A DNA stretch of 51,344 bases from Bacilli bacterium (GCA_017627015.1 JAGAHP010000043.1:1-51344), one strand, 5' to 3'. Counted from the first letter of the stretch, positions 7,307-18,624 are shown. The notes: generated from the letters alone by a model not told the origin. Made by a program: numbers and translations.

Positions 7307-8702
7307 CTAAATCAAGCAATGCCACTATAAGGTACGCTATATTATTTTCAGCACTAGTAACTGGCATTATTACTTTTTCATTATTTACTTTTAAAGTAGA
7401 TGCACATGTAATATCATTAACACTAAAAGATATTTCTTCCTCATTTAGTTTATATCCATTTGGTACTTCTATCTCTTTTATTTTGTATTCACCATATGGA
7501 AGTTCAATACTTGCCTTACCATTAATAGTTTCACCAGAATAAACTAAATTACCTTCTTTATCATATATATTGAACTTGGCATCAATATTTTCTTCTCCAC
7601 TAGTAGTTATATATGTTATTTCACACTTAATCTTTTTATTAACAATATCTAGTTTTTCTTCTACTAGATTAATATTCTGATCATTTTTTACTAGATTAAT
7701 TTCATATCTCTTTTCATCCTTTTCAAAGCCATATAAAGGTTTTGTTTCTATGACATAATATTTACCTAAAGATAAATCTTTACTAGATGCTTTTCCTTTT
7801 TCACTTACTAAAGTATCAACAAGATTATCTTTTTCATCATACACTTCAAATTCAACACCATCTAATTCATTATTTTCTTCATCTGTTTTATTGATATTTA
7901 TTTTACCAAGTGGATTAACATTTAAAGTAATAGTAAAATTAATTAAATCTGGTTTACCAAAAGATGCAAGTGTTTGAGTTCTAGTAGAAAAATCATCATA
8001 AATATAAGTAGTACCATTATAATTTTGTTTAGCGTTAAATGAAATAGTATATGTGCCTACATTACTACTATTAAAAGTAATTTTATTACCATTAATACTA
8101 TAATTAACTTCAGAAGGCGCAACTACATCATATTTTTCTAAAGTATTATTAGTATCAACTAATTCAAAATCTTTACCTACTTCTAATGTATTAACGCTAT
8201 TAGAAAATGATGGTAATAAATTATGTGTACTAATTAATCTTTGTATTTCATTTTTTTCGTATGATACATCTATCATAGGAGTATCATCTGTATTACCTGT
8301 AGTCCACTTAATACTTTCATCTGGTGAATATAACCACATTAATTCCTGAGTAGCCATATAGTACTTTAAAGATTCATGCCCTGGATATTTATATCCATAA
8401 TAAGATATTAATTCCATTTGTCTTTTTACATCATTACTATATCCTGACATAGTAAAATCTCCATATACATTATAAGTACTTGTCGTTATTCTAGCATCAG
8501 GTTGAATACAATATACTAAGTTTCCATTAGCGTAGTTAAATGGTAAATTACCAAAAGTCCATACACCTCCATTTCTATAATGAAATGACCAAACATTATC
8601 AACAAATTGCTGAGTAACATTTACAGTCTCTGCTTTTACCCCTTTTATTCCTATTACGAAAATGCCAATTAATACTATGATTAATTTTAATGCTTTTTTC
8701 AT
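7275..8702 (-). CDS. Thioester/Cna-B surface adhesin with a sortase signal
   Basis: 475 residues. A signal peptide (1-24, KKALK then a hydrophobic core ending VKA) leads into a thioester-type domain with Cys65 in VYCIQPD and Gln119 in ATQELMWLY, the pair that forms a Cys-Gln thioester for covalent host attachment in Gram-positive TIE adhesins. A linker region (about 150-270) is followed by two Cna-B/SpaA domains (about 270-345 and 350-435). The first has Lys in KININKTD and Glu in VIETKPLYGF for an isopeptide bond; the second keeps the Glu (KEIEVPNGY) but its first strand reads ITYITT without the lysine. The C-terminus has MPVTS, a hydrophobic span and KKNS. The ATG at 8702 is chosen for its GGAGG site and signal peptide. 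The adjacent sortase is the obvious partner. Confidence 0.88.
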   Translation of the reverse strand: MKKALKLIIVLIGIFVIGIKGVKAETVNVTQQFVDNVWSFHYRNGGVWTFGNLPFNYANGNLVYCIQPDARITTSTYNVYGDFTMSGYSNDVKRQMELISYYGYKYPGHESLKYYMATQELMWLYSPDESIKWTTGNTDDTPMIDVSYEKNEIQRLISTHNLLPSFSNSVNTLEVGKDFELVDTNNTLEKYDVVAPSEVNYSINGNKITFNSSNVGTYTISFNAKQNYNGTTYIYDDFSTRTQTLASFGKPDLINFTITLNVNPLGKININKTDEENNELDGVEFEVYDEKDNLVDTLVSEKGKASSKDLSLGKYYVIETKPLYGFEKDEKRYEINLVKNDQNINLVEEKLDIVNKKIKCEITYITTSGEENIDAKFNIYDKEGNLVYSGETINGKASIELPYGEYKIKEIEVPNGYKLNEEEISFSVNDITCASTLKVNNEKVIMPVTSAENNIAYLIVALLDLGGFIFVKKNS

Positions 8703-8737
8703 ATTTTTTCCTCCTTCAAGGAAGAATACTAACACAT

Positions 8738-8762
8738 AAAAAAATTACTCGCAAACGAGTAA
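8738..8762 (-). terminator. Terminator-like hairpin in the adhesin leader, possible attenuator
   Basis: A 7-bp perfect stem TTACTCG/CGAGTAA with a 4-base loop is followed on the minus strand by seven T. It lies between the candidate adhesin promoter (8834-8863) and the adhesin start (8702). There is no room for another promoter after it, so it should stop part of the adhesin transcription unless it is overcome. Confidence 0.65.
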
Positions 8763-8833
8763 ATTTTATTTTTTAAATGTACTTTTTAACTAAAATTAAT
8801 ATATTGTTAATAAATAATTTAATTATTGTTTTT

Positions 8834-8863
8834 AATATAAGAACATACATTAAATTTATACAA
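8834..8863 (-). promoter_or_regulatory. Candidate promoter of the adhesin-sortase operon
   Basis: On the minus strand TTGTAT (8863-8858) and TATATT (8839-8834) are 18 bases apart, directly after the ligA terminator. An imperfect TTAAC/GTTAA inverted repeat lies downstream in the leader and might bind a regulator. Confidence 0.5.
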
Positions 8864-8866
8864 AAT

Positions 8867-10877
<2,011 letters not shown>

Positions 10878-10913
10878 CTATATATATTATACTATTTTTT
10901 ATATATTTATAAA

Positions 10914-10945
10914 AGAAAAAATATGCATTATTCTTGCATATTTTT
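10914..10945 (-). terminator. Terminator of the pcrA-nucleotidyltransferase operon
   Basis: An 11-bp stem AAAAATATGCA/TGCATATTTTT with a 7-base loop holding the stop codon, followed by TTTTTTC on the minus strand. Confidence 0.75.
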
Positions 10946-11851
10946 AGTGTATTTTTTACTATCTTTCCATAGGTTAGATGGATATTCTCCTTTTTCTATC
11001 ATATCATTAATTGCTTCTTTTACTTCTTCTAAATCTTCTCTATAAGTCATTCCATACCAATTAGCTTTAGTATCTAATACTTTTACTTCTTTACCTTCTT
11101 CAATAGCGTGTTCCATTTCAGTTGGTATTAAAAATTCACATGTTTCTAAATTATTTTCATTTTCTTTAAAGAATATATCCATTCTCTTTCTAATAAATGG
11201 AAAAATAGATGTATCAAAAGTAAGCATATTCATTGAAACTAAATCTTCTTTATCAACTTCAAACTCTTTTCCATCTTCTAAAGCTTTTGCCATTATTTTA
11301 TCACCTACATACTCTAATTTACTTTCAGTAATAGATAATAACTTTCCATCTTTTGCTTTTATAACTCCTCTTTTAACAGATCCATTTCTAGTCATAGTAT
11401 TCTTTGCTTTATATCCAATAGTAGAATATTTATCTTTTTCATTGCTTTGTAAAAAGTCTCTAGCAACAAAGTATGAATCTCTTCCATAGAAATCATCTGC
11501 ATTAATAACAAGAAAAGGTCCTGTTATTTTATCTTTTGCTTCATATATTGCTTGAGCAGTTCCCCATGGTTTTACTCTAGTTTCAGGTATATTTACAAAT
11601 TCTGGAATATCTTCCATCTTTTGAAACACATAATCTACAGCCATATGTGGCTCTACTCTTTTACCAATTGTTTCTTTAAATAAATCATAATTTTCTTCTT
11701 TAATTATAAATACTACTTTATCAAAACCAGCTTTTTTCGCATCATATATTGAATAATCTATAATAAATTCTCCATTTGGTCCAACTGGCTCTATTTGTTT
11801 TAATCCACCAAATCTGCTTCCCATTCCCGCAGCCATAATCAATAATTCCAT
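10928..11851 (-). CDS. Nucleotidyltransferase-family protein
   Basis: 307 residues with the sugar-phosphate nucleotidyltransferase (GT-A) fold. The nucleotide-binding signature is MAAGMGSRFGG near the N-terminus, followed by KQIEPVGPNGEFIIDYS. A metal-binding aspartate pair lies in INADDFYG near residue 107. Such enzymes activate a sugar phosphate or a related group with NTP. The substrate is not evident, and it lacks the clear features of GalU or GlmU. The ATG at 11851 lies 1 base after the helicase stop codon and is preferred to an overlapping GTG at 11860. The coupling to a DNA helicase gene gives no clear functional hint. Confidence 0.75.
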   Translation of the reverse strand: MELLIMAAGMGSRFGGLKQIEPVGPNGEFIIDYSIYDAKKAGFDKVVFIIKEENYDLFKETIGKRVEPHMAVDYVFQKMEDIPEFVNIPETRVKPWGTAQAIYEAKDKITGPFLVINADDFYGRDSYFVARDFLQSNEKDKYSTIGYKAKNTMTRNGSVKRGVIKAKDGKLLSITESKLEYVGDKIMAKALEDGKEFEVDKEDLVSMNMLTFDTSIFPFIRKRMDIFFKENENNLETCEFLIPTEMEHAIEEGKEVKVLDTKANWYGMTYREDLEEVKEAINDMIEKGEYPSNLWKDSKKYTKNMQE

Positions 11852-11852
11852 T

Positions 11853-13940
11853 TTACACACTCACTTTCTTTATTGCTTTATGATCTTTTAATAACTTTTT
11901 AACTCCATTTTGAGTAAATGAAATAGTTGCGATTTTACCTTCTATATTTAGTACTACACCATTACCATACTTATCATGTTTAATAAGATCTCCTGGTTTT
12001 AAATCGTTATTTGTAATCATTTCTTCCTTTACTATTTTTTTATTAAAAATTGATTCTTTCTTTTCTTGATCTAGTAAATCATCTCCTATTTCAGATATAA
12101 ATCTACTAGGTACATTACTTGATACTTTACCATAAAGAAGTCTACTTCTAGAATTAATTATATAAAGTTTCTTTCTAGCTCTAGTAATTGCGACGTAAGC
12201 AAGTCTTCTTTCTTCTTCCATTTCTTCTTCTGAATTCATAGAATTCATATGTGGGAATAATCCTTCTTCTACACCTACTACAAATACATAATCAAATTCT
12301 AGTCCTTTAACCGCATGCATAGTCATTAAAGTTACTTTATCTTCTTCTTCTTTTTGATTTTCAGATGCATCTGATACTAGACTTAATTCATCTAAGAAAT
12401 CTTCTAAATTAACTATACCATCTGCTTCTTCAACATTTTTAGTAATAGATTTAAACTCTTCTAAGTTTTCTAATCTTATATCAGCCTCTAAAGTATGTTC
12501 ATTTTTTAAACTTTCTCTAATACCAGTTTTATCTAATACTAAATCTACAAAATCAGTTAAAGACATCTTATCTTTTTCTTTCTTTAAAGATTCTATTATC
12601 TTTCTAAATTCTTCTTCTTTTCCACCTTTTATTGCTTCATATAAAGAAGAGTTTTCATTTCTAGCTATAATACCTAAATTCTCTATAGATTTAGAACCTA
12701 TTCCTCTTTTAGGATAATTAATAACTCTTAAAAGAGATACATCATCTTTTTCATTATGAACAAGTTTTAAATATGCGATTAAGTCTTTAATTTCTTTTCT
12801 ATTATAGAATGCATAAGAACCAACTATTCTATATGAAATATTACTTTGTAAGAATGCTTCTTCAACATTTCTTGATTGTGCATTCGCTCTATAAAGAACA
12901 CATATCTCATTAGGATTAATTCCTTCTTCAATAAGTTTCTTAATCTCTTTAACAACAAATCCTGATTCATCTTTTTCATCAAATGCTTTATAGTATTTTA
13001 TTAAAGTTCCTTCTTCATTATTAGTCCATAAATTTTTTTCTTTACGAATCTTATTATTCTTAATAACGTTATTCGCAGCTTTTAATATGGTTTTAGTTGA
13101 TCTATAGTTTTCATCTAAGATAACTACTTTCGCATCTGGATAATCTTTTTCAAAGTTTAATATATTTTTATAATCTGCGCCTCTCCAAGTAAATATAGCT
13201 TGGTCATTATCACCAACAACAGTTATGTTTTTATATTTAGCTGATATCATTTTACTCATTAAGTACTGAGGTTTATTTGTATCTTGATACTCATCTATAA
13301 AAACATATTTATATTGTTCTTGATACTTTTCTAGTACTTCTTTATGTTCGCTAAATAGTTTTATAGGTAAAAGTAATAAATCATCAAAATCTATCGCATT
13401 ACTTCTTTTTAGCGATTTTTCATATTCATCATATACTTCATATACTACTTTATCATAATCAGTATATACAAATTTTTCAAATTCTTTAACTGATATCATT
13501 TCATTTTTATTATCAGATATACTTGATCTTATAGCTCTATAATTATACTTATTTGAATCAATTCCCTGTTCTTTCATAATCTTTTTAATAACAGTAAGTG
13601 AATCATCCGCATCTATTATAGTAAAGTTACTATCATAACCAAGTAATTCATAGTTTTCTTTTAATAGTTTCAAACCAAAAGAATGGAAAGTAGATATCTG
13701 TATTAAAAATGCTTCTCTACCTACTAAATTAAATATTCTTTCTTTCATTTCTTTTGCGGCTTTATTTGTAAAAGTGATAGCGAGAATATTTCTAGGAGAT
13801 ATATCTTTTTGATCTAAAAGATACGCTACTTTAGTTGTTAATACTCTTGTCTTACCTGAACCTGCGCCCGCTAAAACAAGCATAGGTCCATCCAAATTAG
13901 TTACGGCTTCAAGTTGTCTTTCATTTAAATTGTCTATCAT
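11853..13940 (-). CDS. pcrA: UvrD/PcrA-type superfamily 1 DNA helicase
   Basis: ATP-driven 3'-5' helicase for repair and for clearing proteins from DNA. 695 residues, close to the usual 720-740 of PcrA. Motif I is LAGAGSGKTRVL and motif Ia is ITFTNKAAKEM. Motif II (Walker B) is VFIDEYQDTN, motif III is GDNDQAIFTWRGA, motif IV is LDENYRST, motif V is LMTMHAVKGLEFD and motif VI is RRLAYVAITRARK. The C-terminal KPGDLIKHDKYGNG region is the Tudor-like domain that binds RNA polymerase in PcrA. The ATG at 13940 has GGTGATAG ahead of it. Confidence 0.93.
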   Translation of the reverse strand: MIDNLNERQLEAVTNLDGPMLVLAGAGSGKTRVLTTKVAYLLDQKDISPRNILAITFTNKAAKEMKERIFNLVGREAFLIQISTFHSFGLKLLKENYELLGYDSNFTIIDADDSLTVIKKIMKEQGIDSNKYNYRAIRSSISDNKNEMISVKEFEKFVYTDYDKVVYEVYDEYEKSLKRSNAIDFDDLLLLPIKLFSEHKEVLEKYQEQYKYVFIDEYQDTNKPQYLMSKMISAKYKNITVVGDNDQAIFTWRGADYKNILNFEKDYPDAKVVILDENYRSTKTILKAANNVIKNNKIRKEKNLWTNNEEGTLIKYYKAFDEKDESGFVVKEIKKLIEEGINPNEICVLYRANAQSRNVEEAFLQSNISYRIVGSYAFYNRKEIKDLIAYLKLVHNEKDDVSLLRVINYPKRGIGSKSIENLGIIARNENSSLYEAIKGGKEEEFRKIIESLKKEKDKMSLTDFVDLVLDKTGIRESLKNEHTLEADIRLENLEEFKSITKNVEEADGIVNLEDFLDELSLVSDASENQKEEEDKVTLMTMHAVKGLEFDYVFVVGVEEGLFPHMNSMNSEEEMEEERRLAYVAITRARKKLYIINSRSRLLYGKVSSNVPSRFISEIGDDLLDQEKKESIFNKKIVKEEMITNNDLKPGDLIKHDKYGNGVVLNIEGKIATISFTQNGVKKLLKDHKAIKKVSV

Positions 13941-14013
13941 TTCTATCACCAATTTAATTGTATCATAAATAATATCTTTTTCATATAATACTTTGAAAGG
14001 AAGATGAAAAAAA

Positions 14014-15006
14014 ATGAAGAAGATTATTTTAGGAATTGTTCTATTTTTATTTGCGGTAGTTGGTATTATATTTGTTAATAATGATATTACTAAAACTAAG
14101 AAAGATAATTTAAAAAATGTAAAGGTCGCAGAAGTTGCGCATTCTATTTTTTATGCTCCTCAATATATCGCAGTAAAAAAAGGATACTTTAAAGATGAAG
14201 GACTAAATGTAGAAATAGTACTTACTCCAGGCGCAGATAAAGTAGCGGCAGCAGTTATGTCTAAAGATGTTGAAATTGGTTTTTGTGGAAGTGAACAATC
14301 TATCTATGTTTATAATAGTGGTAAAAAAGATTATCTAGTTAATTTTGCAGCCCTAACTAAAAGAGATGGGTCTTTTATTGTTTCTAGAAAAAAAGAAAAA
14401 GATTTTAAACTAGAAAACTTAAAAGGTAAATATATTATTGGTGGAAGAAAAGGTGGCATGCCTGAAATGACACTAGAATATACTCTAAAAGAAAATAATA
14501 TTGATTTAAAAGATTTAACAATTGATACAAGTGTAGAGTTCGCATCTATGGCATCAGCTTTTATATCTGGAACAGGAGATTATGTTACTCTATTTGAGCC
14601 AAACGCAACTATGGTAGAAAAACAAGGTAAAGGATATGTAGTTGGTTATGTTGGTGAATATGGTGGTTCTGTTCCATATACTAGTTATAATGCTTTAAAA
14701 AGTTATATTAAAAAGAATCCAGAAACTATTAAAAGTTTTACAAACGCAATTAATAAAGGACTAGATTATGTTCATAAAACAGATAATGAAAAATTAGCGA
14801 AAGAGCTAGTAGAATTCTTTCCAGATATGACTATTAATGATTTAGAAAAAATGATTAAAAGATATAAAGATAATGATGCATGGATGAAAAATACTAATTT
14901 AACGAAAAAAGATTTTGATCATATGCAAGATATAGTTATAGAAGCAGGTATTATAAAGAAAAAAGTTCCATATAAAAAATTAGTAGATACTAGTTTTTCT
15001 AAATAA
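14014..15006 (+). CDS. NMT1/SsuA-like substrate-binding protein of an ABC importer
   Basis: 330 residues. The N-terminus (KKII then a hydrophobic stretch to about residue 22) is a membrane anchor or signal peptide, and no lipobox cysteine is present. The mature part has VAHSIFYAPQYIAVKKGYFKDEGL and GADKVAAAVMSKDVEIGF, typical of the NMT1/THI5-like and nitrate/sulfonate/taurine binding proteins. GKYIIGGRKGGMPEM forms the second lobe's entrance. The gene starts a three-gene operon with ATPase and permease. Members of this family import thiamine pyrimidine precursors, sulfonates or riboflavin-like compounds. No neighbouring biosynthetic gene or riboswitch decides which. The AAGGAAG site is 10 bases from the ATG. 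Confidence 0.82.
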   Translation: MKKIILGIVLFLFAVVGIIFVNNDITKTKKDNLKNVKVAEVAHSIFYAPQYIAVKKGYFKDEGLNVEIVLTPGADKVAAAVMSKDVEIGFCGSEQSIYVYNSGKKDYLVNFAALTKRDGSFIVSRKKEKDFKLENLKGKYIIGGRKGGMPEMTLEYTLKENNIDLKDLTIDTSVEFASMASAFISGTGDYVTLFEPNATMVEKQGKGYVVGYVGEYGGSVPYTSYNALKSYIKKNPETIKSFTNAINKGLDYVHKTDNEKLAKELVEFFPDMTINDLEKMIKRYKDNDAWMKNTNLTKKDFDHMQDIVIEAGIIKKKVPYKKLVDTSFSK

Positions 15007-15007
15007 G

Positions 15008-15742
15008 ATGAATACTATATTAGAAATAAAAGATCTATATAAAAACTACCAAACTATAGAAAAAGAAATAATTGTTTTACATAATATAAATTTTAAAGTT
15101 AATGAAGGAGACTTTATATCTATAGTAGGTCCTTCTGGCGCAGGTAAATCTACTCTATTATCTATAATCGCAGGTTTAGAAGATTATAAAGGTAAAATTA
15201 TAAAAGATGATATAACTATTGGTTATATGCTTCAAAAAGATTATTTAATGCCCTATTTAACTATATTAGATAATTGTTTATTAGGTCTTAAGATAAATAA
15301 GAAATGCAGCAAAGATAATATAAAAAGAGTTAAAGATTTATTAATTAAATATGGATTAGAAGACTATATATATTCTTATCCAGATGATTTATCAGGAGGA
15401 CAAAGACAAAGAGCGGCGCTTATTAGAACACTTGCGTTAAATCCAGATATATTACTACTTGATGAACCGTTCTCCGCGCTAGATTATCAAACAAGATTAA
15501 ATATATCTAAAGATATTAAAAATATAATAAAGAATGAAAAAAAGACATTAATAATGGTTACTCATGATATATCTGAAGCCATTAATATGTCTAATAAAGT
15601 AATTGTTCTATCGAATACTCCATCAAGTATAAAAGCTATATATAAAATAGATTATGATTTTAATGATGACATTATTAAAAATAGAACAAGTAAAGAATTT
15701 ATGGAATACTATACTAGAATATGGAGAGATCTAAATGATTAG
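15008..15742 (+). CDS. ATPase of the NMT1-type ABC importer
   Basis: 244 residues. Walker A is GPSGAGKSTLLS (about 41-52), the Q-loop lies in MLQKDYLMPYLT, the signature is LSGGQRQRAALIRTL, Walker B is ILLLDEPFSALD and the switch is MVTHD. This matches the SsuB/ThiZ/TauB group that energises binding-protein-dependent importers. It begins 1 base after the binding-protein stop codon and overlaps the permease start by 8 bases, so the three proteins are made together. Confidence 0.92.
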   Translation: MNTILEIKDLYKNYQTIEKEIIVLHNINFKVNEGDFISIVGPSGAGKSTLLSIIAGLEDYKGKIIKDDITIGYMLQKDYLMPYLTILDNCLLGLKINKKCSKDNIKRVKDLLIKYGLEDYIYSYPDDLSGGQRQRAALIRTLALNPDILLLDEPFSALDYQTRLNISKDIKNIIKNEKKTLIMVTHDISEAINMSNKVIVLSNTPSSIKAIYKIDYDFNDDIIKNRTSKEFMEYYTRIWRDLND

Positions 15743-16511
15743 TAAAGAAAGAAAAATATATTTAAAAAGAATGAAAAAAGATAAACTATTTATTACTATT
15801 TCTAGAATATTGATACTTGTTATATTCTTATTCTTGTGGGAAATACTTTCTAGATTAAAAGTAATAGATACTTTTATGTTCTCTTCTCCATCTAAAATAA
15901 TAAATACTATTATTAACACTGATAATATTCTATTACATGTACTAACTACTCTACAAGAAATAATTATTAGTTTTATACTAGGTAATATTATAGGTTTTAT
16001 TATATCAAGTATACTTTGGTTTAATAAAAAACTAAGTTTAATCCTTGACCCGTATCTAACTATTATTAATAGTTTACCTAAGGTAGCACTAGGACCTTTA
16101 ATCATAATTCTGTTTGGTGCGAACACAAACTCTATAATAATAATGGCTTTACTTATTTCAAGTATTATAAGTATATTAAATATGGTTTCTTATTTTAATA
16201 GTACTGATCAGAATATGATTAAGATAATTAAGACTATGGGTGGTACTAAAAAAGATATATTCTTTAGAGTTGTCTTACCAAGCAATTTAAACTTTATAAT
16301 AGACTCATTTAAAGTGAATATAAGTATGTGTTTTGTAGGAGTTATTATGGGTGAATTTTTAGTATCTAAACAAGGTATAGGATATTTAATTAATTATGGT
16401 TCACAAATATTTAATATGAATCTAGTTTTAACTGGTATTACTCTTTTAATTCTATTAACAATTATTCTTTATCTATTAATGGAACTTATTTCAAACAAAA
16501 TAAAAAGGTAA
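15735..16511 (+). CDS. Permease of the NMT1-type ABC importer
   Basis: 258 residues with about six membrane spans. The permease signature (EAA loop) is around MVSYFNSTDQNMIKIIKTMGGTK, where the usual E-A-A-x-x-x-G reads with a conserved G before the K. FRVVLPSNLNFIIDSFKVNI follows, as in SsuC and ThiX permeases. The first 15 residues are highly basic and cytoplasmic. It overlaps the ATPase gene by 8 bases and ends the operon at a bidirectional terminator shared with guaD. Confidence 0.88.
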   Translation: MISKERKIYLKRMKKDKLFITISRILILVIFLFLWEILSRLKVIDTFMFSSPSKIINTIINTDNILLHVLTTLQEIIISFILGNIIGFIISSILWFNKKLSLILDPYLTIINSLPKVALGPLIIILFGANTNSIIIMALLISSIISILNMVSYFNSTDQNMIKIIKTMGGTKKDIFFRVVLPSNLNFIIDSFKVNISMCFVGVIMGEFLVSKQGIGYLINYGSQIFNMNLVLTGITLLILLTIILYLLMELISNKIKR

Positions 16512-16527
16512 TTTAATTACCTTTTTT
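16502..16527 (+). terminator. Bidirectional terminator between the ABC importer and guaD
   Basis: A near-perfect palindrome AAAAGGTAATT/AATTACCTTTT with T-runs on both strands. It serves the plus-strand importer operon and the minus-strand deaminase gene, both ending here. Confidence 0.85.
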
Positions 16528-16993
16528 AATATATTTCTTTAGCTTCTTTATTCATGTATTCTTCAAATACTTTTATTGTTTCTTCTCTATCCATACTTTC
16601 TAAATCTAATATATTTTTATCAGAATTATTATTCTTAATAAATTCATAAATAAAATTATCTCTAAATCCTATATTTTCTGCGTCTTCTTTAGTATTACCA
16701 TAATATACTTTTTTAATATTAGACCAAATGATAGCAGATAAACACATAGGACATGGATAGCAAGATGTATATAATTCACAATTACTTAAGTCATATGTAT
16801 TAATATTTTTACAAGCATCCCTTATTGCTTCTATTTCAGCGTGCGCAGTAGGATCATTATTTTTAAGAACATGATTATTTCCTTTACCAATAATCTTTCC
16901 ATCTTTAACAATGCACGCACCAAAAGGACCACCTGCATCTGTACTTAAATTTTCTTCAGATAAATCTTTTGCTATTTTCATAAATTCATTCAT
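16526..16993 (-). CDS. guaD: Guanine deaminase
   Basis: Hydrolyses guanine to xanthine and ammonia in purine salvage. 155 residues with the cytidine/deoxycytidylate deaminase fold. The zinc site is His51 and Glu53 in PTAHAEIEAIR plus Cys81 and Cys84 in PCPMC. The N-terminal GGPFGACIVKDGKIIG and the downstream FRDNFIYEFI match the compact Bacillus-type guanine deaminase better than tRNA adenosine or cytidine deaminases. That matching is from memory of the family, so a related nucleobase specificity is possible. It has a GGAGAA site and stands alone between a terminator and the ABC exporter operon. Confidence 0.82.
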   Translation of the reverse strand: MNEFMKIAKDLSEENLSTDAGGPFGACIVKDGKIIGKGNNHVLKNNDPTAHAEIEAIRDACKNINTYDLSNCELYTSCYPCPMCLSAIIWSNIKKVYYGNTKEDAENIGFRDNFIYEFIKNNNSDKNILDLESMDREETIKVFEEYMNKEAKEIY

Positions 16994-17003
16994 ATTATTC
17001 TCC

Positions 17004-18623
17004 TTATATAGATAACTTATTAAAGTTTTTTACTCCAACAGTTTTTAATATTAAATATAAAATTAAATCTATTAGTCCAAATACAATTGTTAAAATTAAT
17101 AATACTATTACTGCAGGAAACATTGTAGTCATAGCGATTGATATACCTATTGTCATCATAAGAATAAACATACCAAGCATTACTGCGATAAATGAACTAG
17201 TACTTTGTTTAACTACTTCCGCAGTGTTTTCAGCATCTAATTTAGGATATTTTAAGTTTATAATTATTCCTAAAAAATGAGACACTAATGGCATTAATAT
17301 AGAAAGTATTACTAATAATAAAGCCTCAATTATATTAGTTTTACATTTAATAAATAATACTATATCTCCTAGTAATAAAACTGGTGTTGTGATTAATAGA
17401 CATGCATATACTTTTGACATCAATATTGTTTTTACTTTAACTGGTAATGATTTAAGTATATTAATATTTCTTCCTTCTAAACTTATTACTGAATTTGTAA
17501 TAGATGTCATAAAAGAAGTAAATATAATTAATACTAATATAACTATAGATAGATTTTTCATTATAATATCTTTTGATAAAGATATTTCAAAATTAGATTT
17601 TTCTAAAAGTACACTTAAACTATCTAATTTAAATACTAGTATAACTACTAACGCTAAAAATAATACTAAAGCAAATCCAGAATTAATAATAAATACTGGT
17701 GTATTTATAAATGTTTTTAATTCTTTTTTTATTAAAGATGTAGTAATAGAAGACTTGTTATAACTAATTTCTTTATTACCACTCTTTTTATTAGAACTAA
17801 CACTTTTTAATCTAGTATTAATCTTAAAATATGTTTTACTTAATATAAATACTGTTATTCCAAATATACCTAGATTTATTAATATAAATATAATTAAATC
17901 CATTACATTAAAATTACTTACTAGTTTTCCATATATTCCAGCTGGATAATAAAATTTAGAGATTTTATCACTTAAAGAACCTATATTACTAACTAAATAA
18001 TTACCTGCGCTTTTAATATTAAATGAAAAATAGAATACTACAAGTAATACTGCCATAGTTATAACAGTTTGCACAATATTTTTATGTTTAAATCTACTAG
18101 AAACACTAGACATTATCATACCTATTAAACATGATAATACTATTGGAATAACTGGAAGTAATAATAACATTATTATACTTGTTACATAATAAGAAACACT
18201 TACATTACCAGAAGGAATATAAGAAATCATAATTGGTAATAAGAATAGAGAATTATATAATAATTCAAAAACATAGAATTTTAATATTCTAATAAAAATA
18301 ATAGTTCCCTTTGTTAATGGAAGTGATAATAATAAATCATCATCCTTACAATTAAATAATAAAGGTCCAGCTTTATAAACACCTTCTATAAAAGTTAAAA
18401 GAGATACTGAAAAAGCTAGTATTACTAATAATAGATGAGTTTTTCCATCTTTAGAAAGAATATCAAAAATGACTCCAGTTCCAGAACCTATTGCAAGCAT
18501 TAAATATAAAGTTAATATAAGAGGAAGAATAATATTAGATTTATTCTTTTTCTTACCACTCATCTTTATTACATTCATTCCCTCTGTCATACTTGCTTTT
18601 ATTAATGATAATATTTTTTTCAT
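17004..18623 (-). CDS. Large membrane subunit of an ABC exporter
   Basis: 539 residues, almost wholly hydrophobic, with about twelve predicted spans arranged in two similar halves. It starts 1 base after the ATPase gene ends. The N-terminal cytoplasmic part (SLIKASMTEGMNVIKMSGKKK) and the loops with NCKDDDLLLSLPLTKG and SLEGRNINILKSLPVKVK resemble permeases of the ABC-2-like exporter families of Firmicutes, where an LLSLPL-type loop contacts the ATPase. The substrate is unknown. It is the last gene of the DUF6442-XRE-ATPase-permease operon. Confidence 0.8.
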   Translation of the reverse strand: MKKILSLIKASMTEGMNVIKMSGKKKNKSNIILPLILTLYLMLAIGSGTGVIFDILSKDGKTHLLLVILAFSVSLLTFIEGVYKAGPLLFNCKDDDLLLSLPLTKGTIIFIRILKFYVFELLYNSLFLLPIMISYIPSGNVSVSYYVTSIIMLLLLPVIPIVLSCLIGMIMSSVSSRFKHKNIVQTVITMAVLLVVFYFSFNIKSAGNYLVSNIGSLSDKISKFYYPAGIYGKLVSNFNVMDLIIFILINLGIFGITVFILSKTYFKINTRLKSVSSNKKSGNKEISYNKSSITTSLIKKELKTFINTPVFIINSGFALVLFLALVVILVFKLDSLSVLLEKSNFEISLSKDIIMKNLSIVILVLIIFTSFMTSITNSVISLEGRNINILKSLPVKVKTILMSKVYACLLITTPVLLLGDIVLFIKCKTNIIEALLLVILSILMPLVSHFLGIIINLKYPKLDAENTAEVVKQSTSSFIAVMLGMFILMMTIGISIAMTTMFPAVIVLLILTIVFGLIDLILYLILKTVGVKNFNKLSI

Positions 18624-18624
18624 A

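Noticed and set aside
13953..14013. Possible thiamine riboswitch ahead of the NMT1-type importer
   Set aside because: Only about 60 bases separate the divergent genes, which is too short, and no TPP core motif (CUGAGA or similar) is present.
15731..16126. Minus-strand open frame opposite the importer permease
   Set aside because: Shadow of a clear gene: hydrophobic only because the opposite strand encodes membrane spans; no ribosome site and no family feature.
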